Assembly: GCA_025358485.1 (NCBI GenBank)
Contig: JANYJJ010000102.1
Coordinates: forward strand, 1-54,566
DNA: 54,566 nucleotides
Direction of reading: 5' to 3'
Source of the DNA: Burkholderiales bacterium
Lineage (GTDB): Bacteria > Pseudomonadota > Gammaproteobacteria > Burkholderiales > Burkholderiaceae_C
Under the pieces are notes generated by a model. That model saw only the letters and a list, made by a program, of their open reading frames with translations, was not told the DNA's origin and did no database searches. Both the position numbers and the translations under genes were made by a program. Below are positions 33,846 through 42,031 of this stretch, in pieces (position 1 is the stretch's first letter; every line of letters begins with the position of its first letter).

Positions 33846-34559
33846 TCACTTTAGTAATCCCATGCGCAGTGCTTTCAGCACGGTTTGGTGCTTGTTACCA
33901 CAGCCTAATTTTTGCGCAGCATTGGTCAAGTGCGAAACGGCGGTTCTTTCGGTGATGCCCAAGATGCTGCCCGCCTCCCAGGCGGTTTTCCCCTCCATCG
34001 TCCAACGCAGGCATTCCAGCTCGCGTGGAGTCAAACTCGGGACATTTGGGTCGGGTGATTGAGGCAGCAGAACACGGTGTGCGGCATGCTGCGCATGAAC
34101 GGCAAACAACTGCAGGTCGGCAACCAGACGGGTCAGTTCGTCAGGATGTTTAGGCAAAGGCTGGTCGCGGTCGACGCCTAGAAAAAAATGTTTGCCCTCT
34201 GGTAAGTGCAGCGCCATCGCTATCCCCGTTTGATAGCCGAACTGCGCCTGCTGCTCCCACTTGGCTCCCAAGCCGATTGCTGTGTATGTTTTTTGATCCC
34301 AAATAATCGGGACGCTTTGGCGCTTGCAATGTTGCATTACTGGATCAACGCGCCAATTCGACTTGTCCGAAAAACTCTCCCGGTAGCTCGCAGGCGTGTT
34401 GTCCAAGGTGATGAACTCTGCGTCTCCCAGCATGTGGTCGATGATGGTGGTGGCAGACACAGTCTCAAATCCCAAGTTCTGAGTGAACCGGACGATTTCT
34501 GAGAGGAGCTGATCGCGATCCCCTGCTTCCAACACTGACGTGTAACTCTGTTGCAGCAT
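33846..34559 (-). CDS. LuxR-type regulator with autoinducer-binding domain (solo)
   Basis: This 237-residue protein has an N-terminal autoinducer-binding-like domain and a C-terminal LuxR helix-turn-helix (SLTPRELECLRWTMEGKTAWEAGSILGITERTAVSH at about residues 175-210). By eye the acyl-homoserine-lactone pocket keeps the Asp-Pro (72-73), Trp87 and Gly112 counterparts of TraR D70, W85 and G113. The TraR W57 and Y61 positions are Tyr59 and Phe63. No luxI lies nearby, so it is a solo. GAGAG lies just before the ATG at 34559. Two lux-box dyads flank the gene, one upstream of the peptide gene and one in the divergent region, suggesting it regulates both and perhaps itself. Confidence 0.93.
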   Translation of the reverse strand: MLQQSYTSVLEAGDRDQLLSEIVRFTQNLGFETVSATTIIDHMLGDAEFITLDNTPASYRESFSDKSNWRVDPVMQHCKRQSVPIIWDQKTYTAIGLGAKWEQQAQFGYQTGIAMALHLPEGKHFFLGVDRDQPLPKHPDELTRLVADLQLFAVHAQHAAHRVLLPQSPDPNVPSLTPRELECLRWTMEGKTAWEAGSILGITERTAVSHLTNAAQKLGCGNKHQTVLKALRMGLLK

Positions 34560-34626
34560 TTGCTCTCAATCACTGTCTGTCTGGCATCGAACCTTGTTGC
34601 GCGGTGTTACGCGCTTTTGCCGGTCA

Positions 34627-34646
34627 ACCTGTCAGTTCTTACAGGT
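34627..34646. promoter_or_regulatory. Perfect lux box between luxR and the divergent gene
   Basis: ACCTGTCAGTTCTTACAGGT is a 20-bp dyad with perfect 6-bp arms that match the classical lux box pattern ACCTGT-N8-ACAGGT. It lies 67 bp upstream of luxR and 73 bp upstream of the divergent gene at 34720, so it could serve both directions. Confidence 0.85.
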
Positions 34647-34719
34647 GGCAAAAATCGCCGCCTGCAACACACTCAAGCCATCGCAAATCATTGCATCGAA
34701 CGCAATTGGAGACCGCATC

Positions 34720-35094
34720 ATGATCCCCGCCTGGATTGTCTATTCCTGGCCCCCCGTATTGTGGCAGGCCCTTGGTGTTCCCTTGTTCAATTTTGGTCAT
34801 TTGGGAACGCGAGTGCTGTCTGCGGGCAACGCCCACAACCCGTGTTCAGGACAGACTGTTTGGGGTCGCTCCTCAGATGAAGGTGCAGCCGGTGTGGCTT
34901 GGGACTGGGTGCAGCTTCAAGAAGGGGTTGTGGCGATGGCCGACCCCATGGGTTTGATCACCAATTTGCGCATCGTTGATGAGCACGGCGACGCCTTGCC
35001 TGCGCTCAGCGCCAGCTTGCACTTGAACGAAATCGTGCACGCGCTGCCGTGGCAAACCGAGGTGCAGCGCGCCCTGCAACACGAAGCTCACTGA
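34720..35094 (+). CDS. Hypothetical protein under a lux box
   Basis: This 124-residue protein is not recognised. ATG at 34720 follows TTGGAG with a good spacing. The N-terminus is rich in Trp and hydrophobic residues (MIPAWIVYSWPPVLWQALG), and the middle has GVAWDWVQLQEGVVAMADPMG. It has no classical signal peptide, no double-glycine leader and no LuxI features. A perfect lux box lies 73 bp upstream, at nearly the same distance as the box in front of the peptide gene, so it is probably co-regulated with the peptide system by the LuxR protein. A role as an output or modifier of the system is inferred only. Confidence 0.65.
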   Translation: MIPAWIVYSWPPVLWQALGVPLFNFGHLGTRVLSAGNAHNPCSGQTVWGRSSDEGAAGVAWDWVQLQEGVVAMADPMGLITNLRIVDEHGDALPALSASLHLNEIVHALPWQTEVQRALQHEAH

Positions 35095-35148
35095 GCGACG
35101 TGCGCACACCGCGCGGTGCCAGCAGCTTCGTCTGAGAACTGACCCACA

Positions 35149-35170
35149 AACATCGCGTTGATGCGATGTT
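35149..35170 (+). terminator. Hairpin after the lux-box-controlled gene
   Basis: AACATCGC-gttgat-GCGATGTT is a perfect 8-bp stem with a 6-nt loop, 55 bp after the stop of the hypothetical gene. No T-tract follows. A 12-bp palindrome, CACCGCGCGGTG, lies just before it at 35107-35118. Confidence 0.4.
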
Positions 35171-35246
35171 GACCGCTGGCTTGTGTCGGCATCATCGAGG
35201 TCAGTTTCGGGCAGTGGGTGCATGGTGCGCTTGCGCCCCGACGTTA

Positions 35247-35306
35247 GACCACACCCGCGACCGCACCCGCGACCGCACCCGCGACCACACCCACAACCAC
35301 ACCCAC
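35247..35306 (+). repeat. Five 12-bp tandem repeats abutting the diguanylate cyclase start
   Basis: Five units of the form GACCRCACCCRC run without a break up to the ATG at 35307. They are in frame with the gene, and if translated would add Asp-His-Thr-Arg/Asp-Arg-Thr-Arg/His-Thr units. No ribosome binding site is visible between the repeat and the ATG. Confidence 0.9.
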
Positions 35307-37349
35307 ATGTCTTTGAGTCAAGTCACGCCCTGGTTACGCGACTGGGTTGCCACGCTCAAATTCAAGATCATGGCGATGGCCATCGTCACTGCCGTGCTGT
35401 CGGCCGCAGTGACCACGCATTTGGTGTTGACCACCAACCAAGCCGATTTGCAGCGACTGCTGCTGCGCCAAGACGCTGACGACAGGGAGCGCACCGCAGC
35501 GTTGCTCAGCACCAAGATTCAACTGCTCTCCACAGCCCTCGCCGCAGTGGGTGGACGCATCACACCCGTCATGCTGGCAGACCCCGCCGCCGCATCGCTG
35601 TACTTACAAGACAAACCTGCGCTCACCGCGCTGTTTGACTCTGTCTTCGTGGCATTGCCAAGCGGTCAAGTCCCGATCCGTTTTCAGCGCGGTGTGCCCG
35701 ACACCACGGCCCCGAATGTGCGTGACCGCGACTACTTTCAGCAGGTCATGAAAACAGGCTCAGCGACCGTCTCTGGGGCCATGGTCGGACGCAACAGCAA
35801 AGTACCGATCGTGGTCTTCGCGGTGCCCGTCAAGTCGGCAGAAGGGGTGGTCATTGGCTGCCTTGGCGCGGCCTTGCATCTGCGTGAAAACAGCATCCTT
35901 ACCAGCCTCAGTCGTGAGCAAAATTTGGACCGCGCGGTGGACATGGTGATCGACGCCAAAGGTCGGGTCTTGGCGCACACCGATGGCGCGCGGCTCATGG
36001 GCGCGGCTGCAGATGAGCCCGGATTTGCCGAAGCGTTTGGTCAATGGGTGGCCAATGGCAGCACCTTCCACGCGGAGGGAACTGCAAAGCTTTCGCAGGG
36101 CGCGCACATCGTGTCCATGGCGGGTTTGACCTCGGCCGATTGGATGGTGGTGCGCATCACGCCTGAAGCCGTGGCCTTGCAACCCTTGATGGCTGCCCAA
36201 GCTACCGCGCGTCGCGTGGCCGCAGTGGTCGGGCTGTCAGCGGCGCTGGTGGCCGCGCTGTTTGCCTGGTTCGTCACCCAGCCCATTGGCGATTTACGCC
36301 GACGCGCGGAGCGGGCGCTGGTCGAACGCGACAGCAGTCAGCCAGCAGACCACGAAGGCTGGCCCAGCGGGCGCAGTGAAGTGGGCCAACTGGGCCGCGC
36401 GTTCCAGCACGTGATGGTGCAGCGCCAGCAACGCGAGCAAGAAACGCAAGCGTTGTTGCGTCAATTGGAAGCTGTGCTCGACAACGCTGAAGTGGGCATT
36501 GCGTTCTCGCGCAGCAGCAAATTTGAGCTGGTCAGCCGCAATTTGTGTCGCATGCTGGGCTTGGACAAATCACAAGTCACGGGGCAGTCCACTCGCTTGA
36601 TTTACCCGTCTGAAGAAGCCTATGTGGCACTGGGCGAGCGGGCGCGCCCGGCCTTCATGTTGAACGGAACTTTCGAGGGCGAGGTGCAATTGGTGCGTCG
36701 CTCGGGTGAGACTTTCTGGGCCCACATGCGAGGTCGCGCGTTGGTCGCTGGTGACACCTCGCAGGGCACCATTTGGATCATTCAGGACGTCACCCATGCG
36801 CGTGAGCAACGCGAGCGCCTGACCTGGACAGCCAGCCACGATGCCCTCACCGGCCTGGCCAATCGCCCCAACTTCGAAGTGCTGCTGGAGCAAGCCACGC
36901 AGCATGCGCAGCAGTACCCGTTTTGCGCGCTTTTCATCGACCTCGACCGCTTCAAGGAAGTCAACTACACCGCCGGTCATGCAGCCGGTGACGCCCTGCT
37001 GCGCGATATCGCACAAAGGCTCAGTGCTGAAGTGCGGCAGTCCGACACCGTGGCGCGCTTGGGCGGCGACGAATTCGCCGTGCTCTTGCACCGTTGCCCA
37101 CCGGCACAGGCATTGGCTGTTGCCGAGAAGTTGCGCGCTGCGGTAGAAGCCTATGAACTGGTCTGGGAAGCGCGCCGCTTGACCGTGGGCGCGAGCATCG
37201 GTTTGGTGTCGGTAGACACCTCGTTCACATCGCACGTGGACGTGCTGCGCGCGGCCGATTCGGCCTGCTATGCCGCCAAACGCGGCGGGCGCAATCGCGT
37301 GGCCCAGTATTCGCGCGATCTGCCCACCGACCAGCGTCCCGGGCGCTGA
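35307..37349 (+). CDS. Membrane diguanylate cyclase with Cache, PAS and GGDEF domains
   Basis: This protein of about 680 residues starts with a membrane helix (MAMAIVTAVLSAAVTTHLVL). A periplasmic Cache-like sensor follows to about residue 300, with RDYFQQVMKTGSATVSGAMV and GVVIGCLGAALHL, then a second helix (AAVVGLSAALVAALFAWFV), a HAMP linker, a PAS domain (AVLDNAEVGIAFS) and a GGDEF domain. The catalytic motif LGGDEF is intact, and RQSD five residues before it matches the product-inhibition I-site. It should make cyclic di-GMP in response to an extracytoplasmic ligand. The true start is uncertain: ATG 35307 begins the membrane segment, but a 12-bp repeat tract lies in frame directly before it. 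Confidence 0.92.
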   Translation: MSLSQVTPWLRDWVATLKFKIMAMAIVTAVLSAAVTTHLVLTTNQADLQRLLLRQDADDRERTAALLSTKIQLLSTALAAVGGRITPVMLADPAAASLYLQDKPALTALFDSVFVALPSGQVPIRFQRGVPDTTAPNVRDRDYFQQVMKTGSATVSGAMVGRNSKVPIVVFAVPVKSAEGVVIGCLGAALHLRENSILTSLSREQNLDRAVDMVIDAKGRVLAHTDGARLMGAAADEPGFAEAFGQWVANGSTFHAEGTAKLSQGAHIVSMAGLTSADWMVVRITPEAVALQPLMAAQATARRVAAVVGLSAALVAALFAWFVTQPIGDLRRRAERALVERDSSQPADHEGWPSGRSEVGQLGRAFQHVMVQRQQREQETQALLRQLEAVLDNAEVGIAFSRSSKFELVSRNLCRMLGLDKSQVTGQSTRLIYPSEEAYVALGERARPAFMLNGTFEGEVQLVRRSGETFWAHMRGRALVAGDTSQGTIWIIQDVTHAREQRERLTWTASHDALTGLANRPNFEVLLEQATQHAQQYPFCALFIDLDRFKEVNYTAGHAAGDALLRDIAQRLSAEVRQSDTVARLGGDEFAVLLHRCPPAQALAVAEKLRAAVEAYELVWEARRLTVGASIGLVSVDTSFTSHVDVLRAADSACYAAKRGGRNRVAQYSRDLPTDQRPGR

Positions 37350-37400
37350 GTATTGGCGTTGAGTATTTGGCGTTGAGCACTGGCGTTGAGCATTGGCGCT
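37348..37400. repeat. Four imperfect 13-14-bp tandem repeats after the diguanylate cyclase gene
   Basis: Units of the form GAGYAYTGGCGTT follow each other four times, starting at the stop codon of the cyclase gene. They do not form a hairpin terminator and do not encode a continued frame. Confidence 0.85.
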
Positions 37401-37512
37401 GTCAAGGGTGTGCCGCAGCTGCATTTCAAGCCGACACATTTGTAGACAAGGGTAAAGCTCGGCCCGCGGCGTCAACGGCATCGGCTCGGCGAGGGTTGTG
37501 ATGGCAGGCCCG

Positions 37513-37540
37513 TCACGATCACGATCACGATCACGATCAC
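37513..37540. repeat. TCACGA hexamer microsatellite upstream of the DUF1800 gene
   Basis: TCACGA is repeated four times plus a partial TCAC, 45 bp before the DUF1800 start, followed by CCCCACCAGC-rich sequence. A change in copy number could alter spacing in the DUF1800 leader. Between 37401 and 37512 nothing else is recognisable. Confidence 0.85.
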
Positions 37541-37584
37541 CCCCACCAGCCCCATCACCAGCCCCACAGCCGCAGGAGTGCGCC

Positions 37585-39330
37585 ATGCCCGAGACCCCGA
37601 CAGAAACACCACCGACCACGTTGCACGGCGATTGGTCGACTGGCCTGGCCGCTGCCGCATCCAGCTTGAGTGCAGCGGTTCTGGCCGCTTGCGGCGGCGG
37701 CGGCGATGCAAGCGTTGCGCCGCCAGCTAACTCACCGAATTTGCCACCAGATCTGCCACCAGTCCTGCCACCGTCCGGCATCAGCCGCGAACAAGCCTCT
37801 CGGTTTTTGTCGCAAGCCTCGTTGGGTTCCACCAGCGCCGACATCGAACAAGTGCGCAGCTTGGGCTACAGCGGTTGGCTCGATGCGCAATTCGCGCTGC
37901 CGCGCAGCAGCTCAAATGTGGAGTGGTTGCGCAGCAAAGGCTACGACGCCGTGGCCAACAAAAACGGCACCGTCGGCAGCAACGACATGCTCTGGCGCAA
38001 GCTGCTCAGCAGCCCCGACACGCTGCGCCAGCGGGTCACTTTGGCGCTGTCAGAAATCATCGTCGTGTCGCTCAATGGGCTCGCGGGCATACCGTTCAAA
38101 AGCTTCTCGGCTGCGGCCTTCATGGACGTGTTGGAAGCCAATGCGTTTGGCAGCTACCGCACGCTGCTTGGCGAGGTGTCCACCAGCACCGCCATGGGTG
38201 CTTACTTGAGCTTTCGCGGCAACAAAAAAGCAAACCCTGTCGTGTCCAGCCTGCCCGATGAAAACTATGCGCGCGAATGCATGCAACTGTTCAGCATCGG
38301 CCTGACCGAGCTGAACATCGACGGCAGCCCCAAGCTCACGGGCGGCCAAGCCACCGACAGCTACAGCCAAGCGGAGGTCAGCCAAATGGCGCGCGTGTTT
38401 ACGGGATGGGACTTGGACACCTCGGTGGGCAGTGGTGTGGCAAACGCAGACACCCCCGACCGCGTGATCCGCCCCATGGTGCAAATTGCCGGCCGCCATG
38501 AGACAGGCGAAAAGCGTTTTCTTGGCTCCGTGATCCCGCCCAATACCGACGGCGTGGAGAGCTTGCGCTTGGCGCTCGACACATTGATCGCGCACCCCAA
38601 TGCCGCGCCCTTCATCAGTCGCCAACTCATACAGCGCCTCGTCACCAGCAACCCGAGTGCGGCTTACGTGGCGCGTGTGGCGGCCAAGTTCAAAGACAAC
38701 GGTGCAGGGTCTGTGGGGCCAACCAGGGGCGACTTGAAGGCCGTCATCAAAGCCATTTTGTTGGACACCGAAGCGCGTTCCGATGCCGGGCTTTCTGACC
38801 CCACCTTCGGCAAACTGCGTGAGCCCGTATTGCGCTTTGTGCAGTGGGCGCGCAGCTTTGACGTCACCTCCGCCGACGACACCTGGACCATCGGCGATTT
38901 GTCTGACCCGGCCACCAAGCTCGGCCAAAGCCCGCTGCGCGCGCCGTCGGTCTTCAACTTTTTCAGACCCGGTTATGTGCCGCCGAACAGCCCCATCGCC
39001 AGCCGCGCGCTGAAAGCCCCCGAGTTTCAAATCACCACCGAATCGTCGGTGGCGGGCTATGTGAATTTCATGCAAAAAACCATCGCCAGCGGCGCGGCCG
39101 GCTTGAAAGCCAACACCACTTTCTTGATGCCGCTGGTGAGCGATTCGGCGGCTTTGCTCGCGGAGTTGAACGTGCTGCTGGCCGCTGGGCAACTGAGCAG
39201 CACGACCTTGACTGCGCTCAAAACTGCGATCGACACGATAGGTGTGGCCACGCCTGCTGGCCAGGCCAATCGCATCAACGCGGCCATCACCTTGGTGATG
39301 GTGGCTCCCGAATACTTGGCCCAAAAGTAA
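37585..39330 (+). CDS. DUF1800 exported protein
   Basis: This 581-residue protein belongs to the DUF1800 family, which is almost always followed by a DUF1501 gene, as here (24-bp gap). Conserved stretches include SREQASRFLSQASLGSTS, DENYARECMQLFSIGLTEL, AAPFISRQLIQRLVTSNPSAAYVARVA and LREPVLRFVQW. The N-terminus has a hydrophobic stretch ending in Ala-Ala-Cys-Gly-Gly-Gly, consistent with a lipoprotein signal. ATG at 37585 follows CAGGAGTGCGCC, a good ribosome binding site; longer readings extend through a hexamer repeat. The family function is unknown; both proteins are predicted to act outside the cytoplasm. Confidence 0.92.
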   Translation: MPETPTETPPTTLHGDWSTGLAAAASSLSAAVLAACGGGGDASVAPPANSPNLPPDLPPVLPPSGISREQASRFLSQASLGSTSADIEQVRSLGYSGWLDAQFALPRSSSNVEWLRSKGYDAVANKNGTVGSNDMLWRKLLSSPDTLRQRVTLALSEIIVVSLNGLAGIPFKSFSAAAFMDVLEANAFGSYRTLLGEVSTSTAMGAYLSFRGNKKANPVVSSLPDENYARECMQLFSIGLTELNIDGSPKLTGGQATDSYSQAEVSQMARVFTGWDLDTSVGSGVANADTPDRVIRPMVQIAGRHETGEKRFLGSVIPPNTDGVESLRLALDTLIAHPNAAPFISRQLIQRLVTSNPSAAYVARVAAKFKDNGAGSVGPTRGDLKAVIKAILLDTEARSDAGLSDPTFGKLREPVLRFVQWARSFDVTSADDTWTIGDLSDPATKLGQSPLRAPSVFNFFRPGYVPPNSPIASRALKAPEFQITTESSVAGYVNFMQKTIASGAAGLKANTTFLMPLVSDSAALLAELNVLLAAGQLSSTTLTALKTAIDTIGVATPAGQANRINAAITLVMVAPEYLAQK

Positions 39331-39354
39331 CGCGTAGAAATAAGGGGAAACAAC

Positions 39355-40731
39355 ATGACTTCCATCAACTCACGCCGTGAATTTCTCAAGCGCGCCAGCG
39401 CCGTTTCCATGACCGGGGTGGCCGCGCCCTGGGCCTTGAATTTGGCCGCGATGGGCGAGGCCGCAGCTGCTGCGGCCACCGACTACAAAGCCTTGGTCTG
39501 CGTGTTTTTGTACGGTGGCAACGACTATGCCAACACCGTCGTGCCGTATGACTTTGCCAGCCACACCGCCTACCAAAACCAACGCGCCGCCATCGCCATC
39601 GACCGCGCTACTTTGGGCGGCACTGTGCTCAACCCGACCGCTGCCTTGCCCGGCGGCCGCCAGTACGCGCTGGCGCCCGAATTGGCTCCCCTGGTGCCCT
39701 TGTTTGATGCCGGGCAGATGGCCGTGATGCTCAACGTAGGCACCTTGGTGCAACCCACCACGAAGCTGCAATTCACCAACAAGTCGACTCCCTTGCCGCC
39801 CAAGTTGTTCTCGCACAACGACCAGCAATCGGTGTGGCAATCGTCCAGCCCTGAAGGCTCCACCTCGGGCTGGGGCGGGCGCATGGGCGACCTGTTTGCG
39901 GCGGGCAACGGCAACGCCACCTTCACCTGCGTCAGCGTGGCGGGCAATGCGGTTTATTTGTCGGGCCAAAGCACGGTGCAGTACCAAGTCAGCAGCAACG
40001 GATCGGTGCCTTTGAGCGCGCTCAAAACGCCGTTGTTTGGATCGCAGGCTTGCTCCGATGCGCTGAAAAAACTGGTCACCGCACCCGGTACGCATTTGTT
40101 TGAAGCCGAGCACGCACGCGTCATGAAACGCTCGATTGAAGCCGACGCCGAGTTGACTTCTGCGCTCGCTGGCAGCACCGCGTTGCGCACCGTGTTTCCC
40201 ACCGGCAACCCGCTGGCTTCGCAATTGGCCATGGTGGCGCGGATGATCTCGGCGCGCACCGCGCTGACTGCCAAACGGCAGGTGTTTTTTGTGTCGCTGG
40301 GCGGCTTTGACAACCACGACAACATCCTCACCGACCACCCCGCCTTGATGGCCACCGTGGGCCAAGCGCTGGCTGCGTTCCAGGCTGCCACCGCCGAGCT
40401 GGGCGTGGCCAACAGCGTGACCACCTTCACCGCGTCTGACTTCGGCCGCACGCTCACCACCGACGGCGACGGCTCCGACCACGGCTGGGGCAGCATGCAT
40501 TTTGTGCTGGGCGGTGCTGTCAAAGGCAAGGCGTTTTACGGCGCCCCGCCCGTCATTGCCAACAACGGGCCTGACGACGTCGGCCAAGGCCGATTGCTGC
40601 CGAGCATGGCGGTCGATCAGTTCGGCGCCACCTTGGCAAATTGGTTTGGCGTGAGCAGCACCGACGCGGTCAGTGTGCTGCCCAACATCGGCAACTACAG
40701 CGTCCGCGATCTGGGCTTCATGACGGCTTGA
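39355..40731 (+). CDS. DUF1501 exported protein (Tat signal)
   Basis: This 458-residue protein begins with a twin-arginine signal (NSRREFLKRASAVSMTG) and then VCVFLYGGNDYANTVVPYD, the conserved start of DUF1501, a sulfatase/alkaline-phosphatase-like fold. Later conserved parts are VFFVSLGGFDNHDN and FTASDFGRTLTTDGDGSDHGWG, which in the fold carry likely metal ligands. It follows the DUF1800 gene by 24 bp with AAGGGGAAAC upstream, and the two are co-transcribed. Export by the Tat system suggests a cofactor or folded state. Its end overlaps the convergent GNAT gene by 14 bp. The substrate is unknown. Confidence 0.92.
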   Translation: MTSINSRREFLKRASAVSMTGVAAPWALNLAAMGEAAAAAATDYKALVCVFLYGGNDYANTVVPYDFASHTAYQNQRAAIAIDRATLGGTVLNPTAALPGGRQYALAPELAPLVPLFDAGQMAVMLNVGTLVQPTTKLQFTNKSTPLPPKLFSHNDQQSVWQSSSPEGSTSGWGGRMGDLFAAGNGNATFTCVSVAGNAVYLSGQSTVQYQVSSNGSVPLSALKTPLFGSQACSDALKKLVTAPGTHLFEAEHARVMKRSIEADAELTSALAGSTALRTVFPTGNPLASQLAMVARMISARTALTAKRQVFFVSLGGFDNHDNILTDHPALMATVGQALAAFQAATAELGVANSVTTFTASDFGRTLTTDGDGSDHGWGSMHFVLGGAVKGKAFYGAPPVIANNGPDDVGQGRLLPSMAVDQFGATLANWFGVSSTDAVSVLPNIGNYSVRDLGFMTA

Positions 40732-41224
40732 GCGTGCTGAGCGGCGATGCGGGCAGCAGCATCTCGGTGTGAGGAATGTTGTCCTCCAAATAGCGCTCAC
40801 CTTGGCTGACAAAACCAAACTCGCCGTAAAAACCTTCGAGCTGGCTCTGCGCTGAAATGCGCATGCCCTGGCCGGGGTAGGTGGCTTGCGCGTGTTCAAT
40901 CACACGCTTCACCAATTCGCGTCCCAGGCCTTGGCCGCGACCGGCTGCCGTGGTGATCACGCGGCCCATCGACGGTTCGGCGTACACCACGCCGGGTGCC
41001 ACCAAGCGCGCGTAGGCCAGCGGCAAGTGCTGCTGCTCTGACCACGCAGCCAAGTGATGCGACGCGCAGTCGCGCCCGTCGGCGTCAAGGTAGACGCAGT
41101 TTTGTTCAATCAAAAACACCTGCTGGCGCGCTGTGTAAATCCGCTCCAACTCTTGCACGCTGAGTTCAGCGAAGGTGCAAAAGCGCCAGGTCAGCTCGGC
41201 GGGTGAAACGGCGTCTGCGGTCAT
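40718..41224 (-). CDS. ElaA-type GNAT acetyltransferase
   Basis: This 168-residue protein is an ElaA-like member of the GNAT family. It shows ELERIYTARQQVFLIEQNCVYLDADGRD, the acetyl-CoA-binding VITTAAGRGQGLGRELVKRVIE (motif Q/R-x-x-G-x-G/A) and the C-terminal GFYGEFGFVSQG. The acceptor of the acetyl group is not known for the family. Adjacent GTG and ATG codons (41227 and 41224) make the exact start uncertain. It is convergent with the DUF1501 gene and lies downstream of the ECF sigma gene on the same strand with a 34-bp gap. Confidence 0.9.
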   Translation of the reverse strand: MTADAVSPAELTWRFCTFAELSVQELERIYTARQQVFLIEQNCVYLDADGRDCASHHLAAWSEQQHLPLAYARLVAPGVVYAEPSMGRVITTAAGRGQGLGRELVKRVIEHAQATYPGQGMRISAQSQLEGFYGEFGFVSQGERYLEDNIPHTEMLLPASPLSTLKPS

Positions 41225-41258
41225 CACCGCATTTTGACCGTCACGCAGATCAGGCCAC

Positions 41259-41846
41259 TCAAGCCAACGCGCCGCCGCCCAATTCGCGGTGCAACCATGC
41301 GCGTGCCAAAGACCAGTCGCGCTTCACGGTGGCCAATGACAAATGCAGCACCTCGGCGACTTCTTCGTTTTCCAAGCCGCCAAAAAACTTCAACTCCACC
41401 ACCTTGGCGGCGCGCATGTCTACCGCCTCAAATGCGGTGAGTGCGTCGTGCACGGCGACCACGTCCGCAGAAACGTCCACGCCAATTTGCTGTGCTTCTG
41501 TGAGGTCCAGCGACACCAGGGCCGCATCGCGTTTGTCTGCGCGTTTGGCCATCGCATGGTTCACCAAAATGCGCCGCATCATGGTGCTGGACACCGCCAA
41601 AAAGTGGCCCCGGCTGGTCCAATGCGTGCGTGTTTGTTCGGCCATGCGAAACCAGGCTTCATGCGCCAAAGCCGTGGCCGACAGCGTGTGGCCCATGGTT
41701 TCGCGGTGCATGTGGTTGCGCGCAATGCGGTGCAGTTCGTCGTACAGCAGCGTGAACAGCTCGTTGCTGGCGTCGGGTGTGGACGTGTCCAGCTCGGCCA
41801 GCCACTGCGTGACGTCTTGCGCTTGGTTTTTGCTGACGATTGCCAT
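41259..41846 (-). CDS. ECF-family RNA polymerase sigma factor
   Basis: This 195-residue sigma factor is of the ECF subgroup that is usually encoded beside a Ser/Thr protein kinase instead of an anti-sigma factor. Region 2 covers LFTLLYDELHRIARNHMHRE to SRGHFLAVSSTMMRRILVNHA, and region 4 is VVELKFFGGLENEEVAEVLHLSLATVKRDW. The divergent kinase gene lies 185 bp away, so phosphorylation by that kinase may control the sigma factor. ATG at 41846 begins the protein directly. A decayed second copy of region 4 lies at 46831-46941. Confidence 0.93.
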   Translation of the reverse strand: MAIVSKNQAQDVTQWLAELDTSTPDASNELFTLLYDELHRIARNHMHRETMGHTLSATALAHEAWFRMAEQTRTHWTSRGHFLAVSSTMMRRILVNHAMAKRADKRDAALVSLDLTEAQQIGVDVSADVVAVHDALTAFEAVDMRAAKVVELKFFGGLENEEVAEVLHLSLATVKRDWSLARAWLHRELGGGALA

Positions 41847-42031
41847 AAGAAAATATATTGTTGCATCTGCCCTGAGCCTTCATGCGTCGGAAAGCGGCGT
41901 AATTCCGCACAGACGCAGATTTGGCCCTCGGCCGTGGCGCACAAAGTACGCCGCACGCGACCTGATTTTTGCTTTTCTGCTGCTTTATCTTTTGGCTTCA
42001 CCGAGCACACCTCACTCCACCGTCTGAACCC

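Noticed and set aside
35247-37540. Tandem repeats as a CRISPR array
   Set aside because: Units are adjacent without spacers, are 6-14 bp long, and no cas genes are present.
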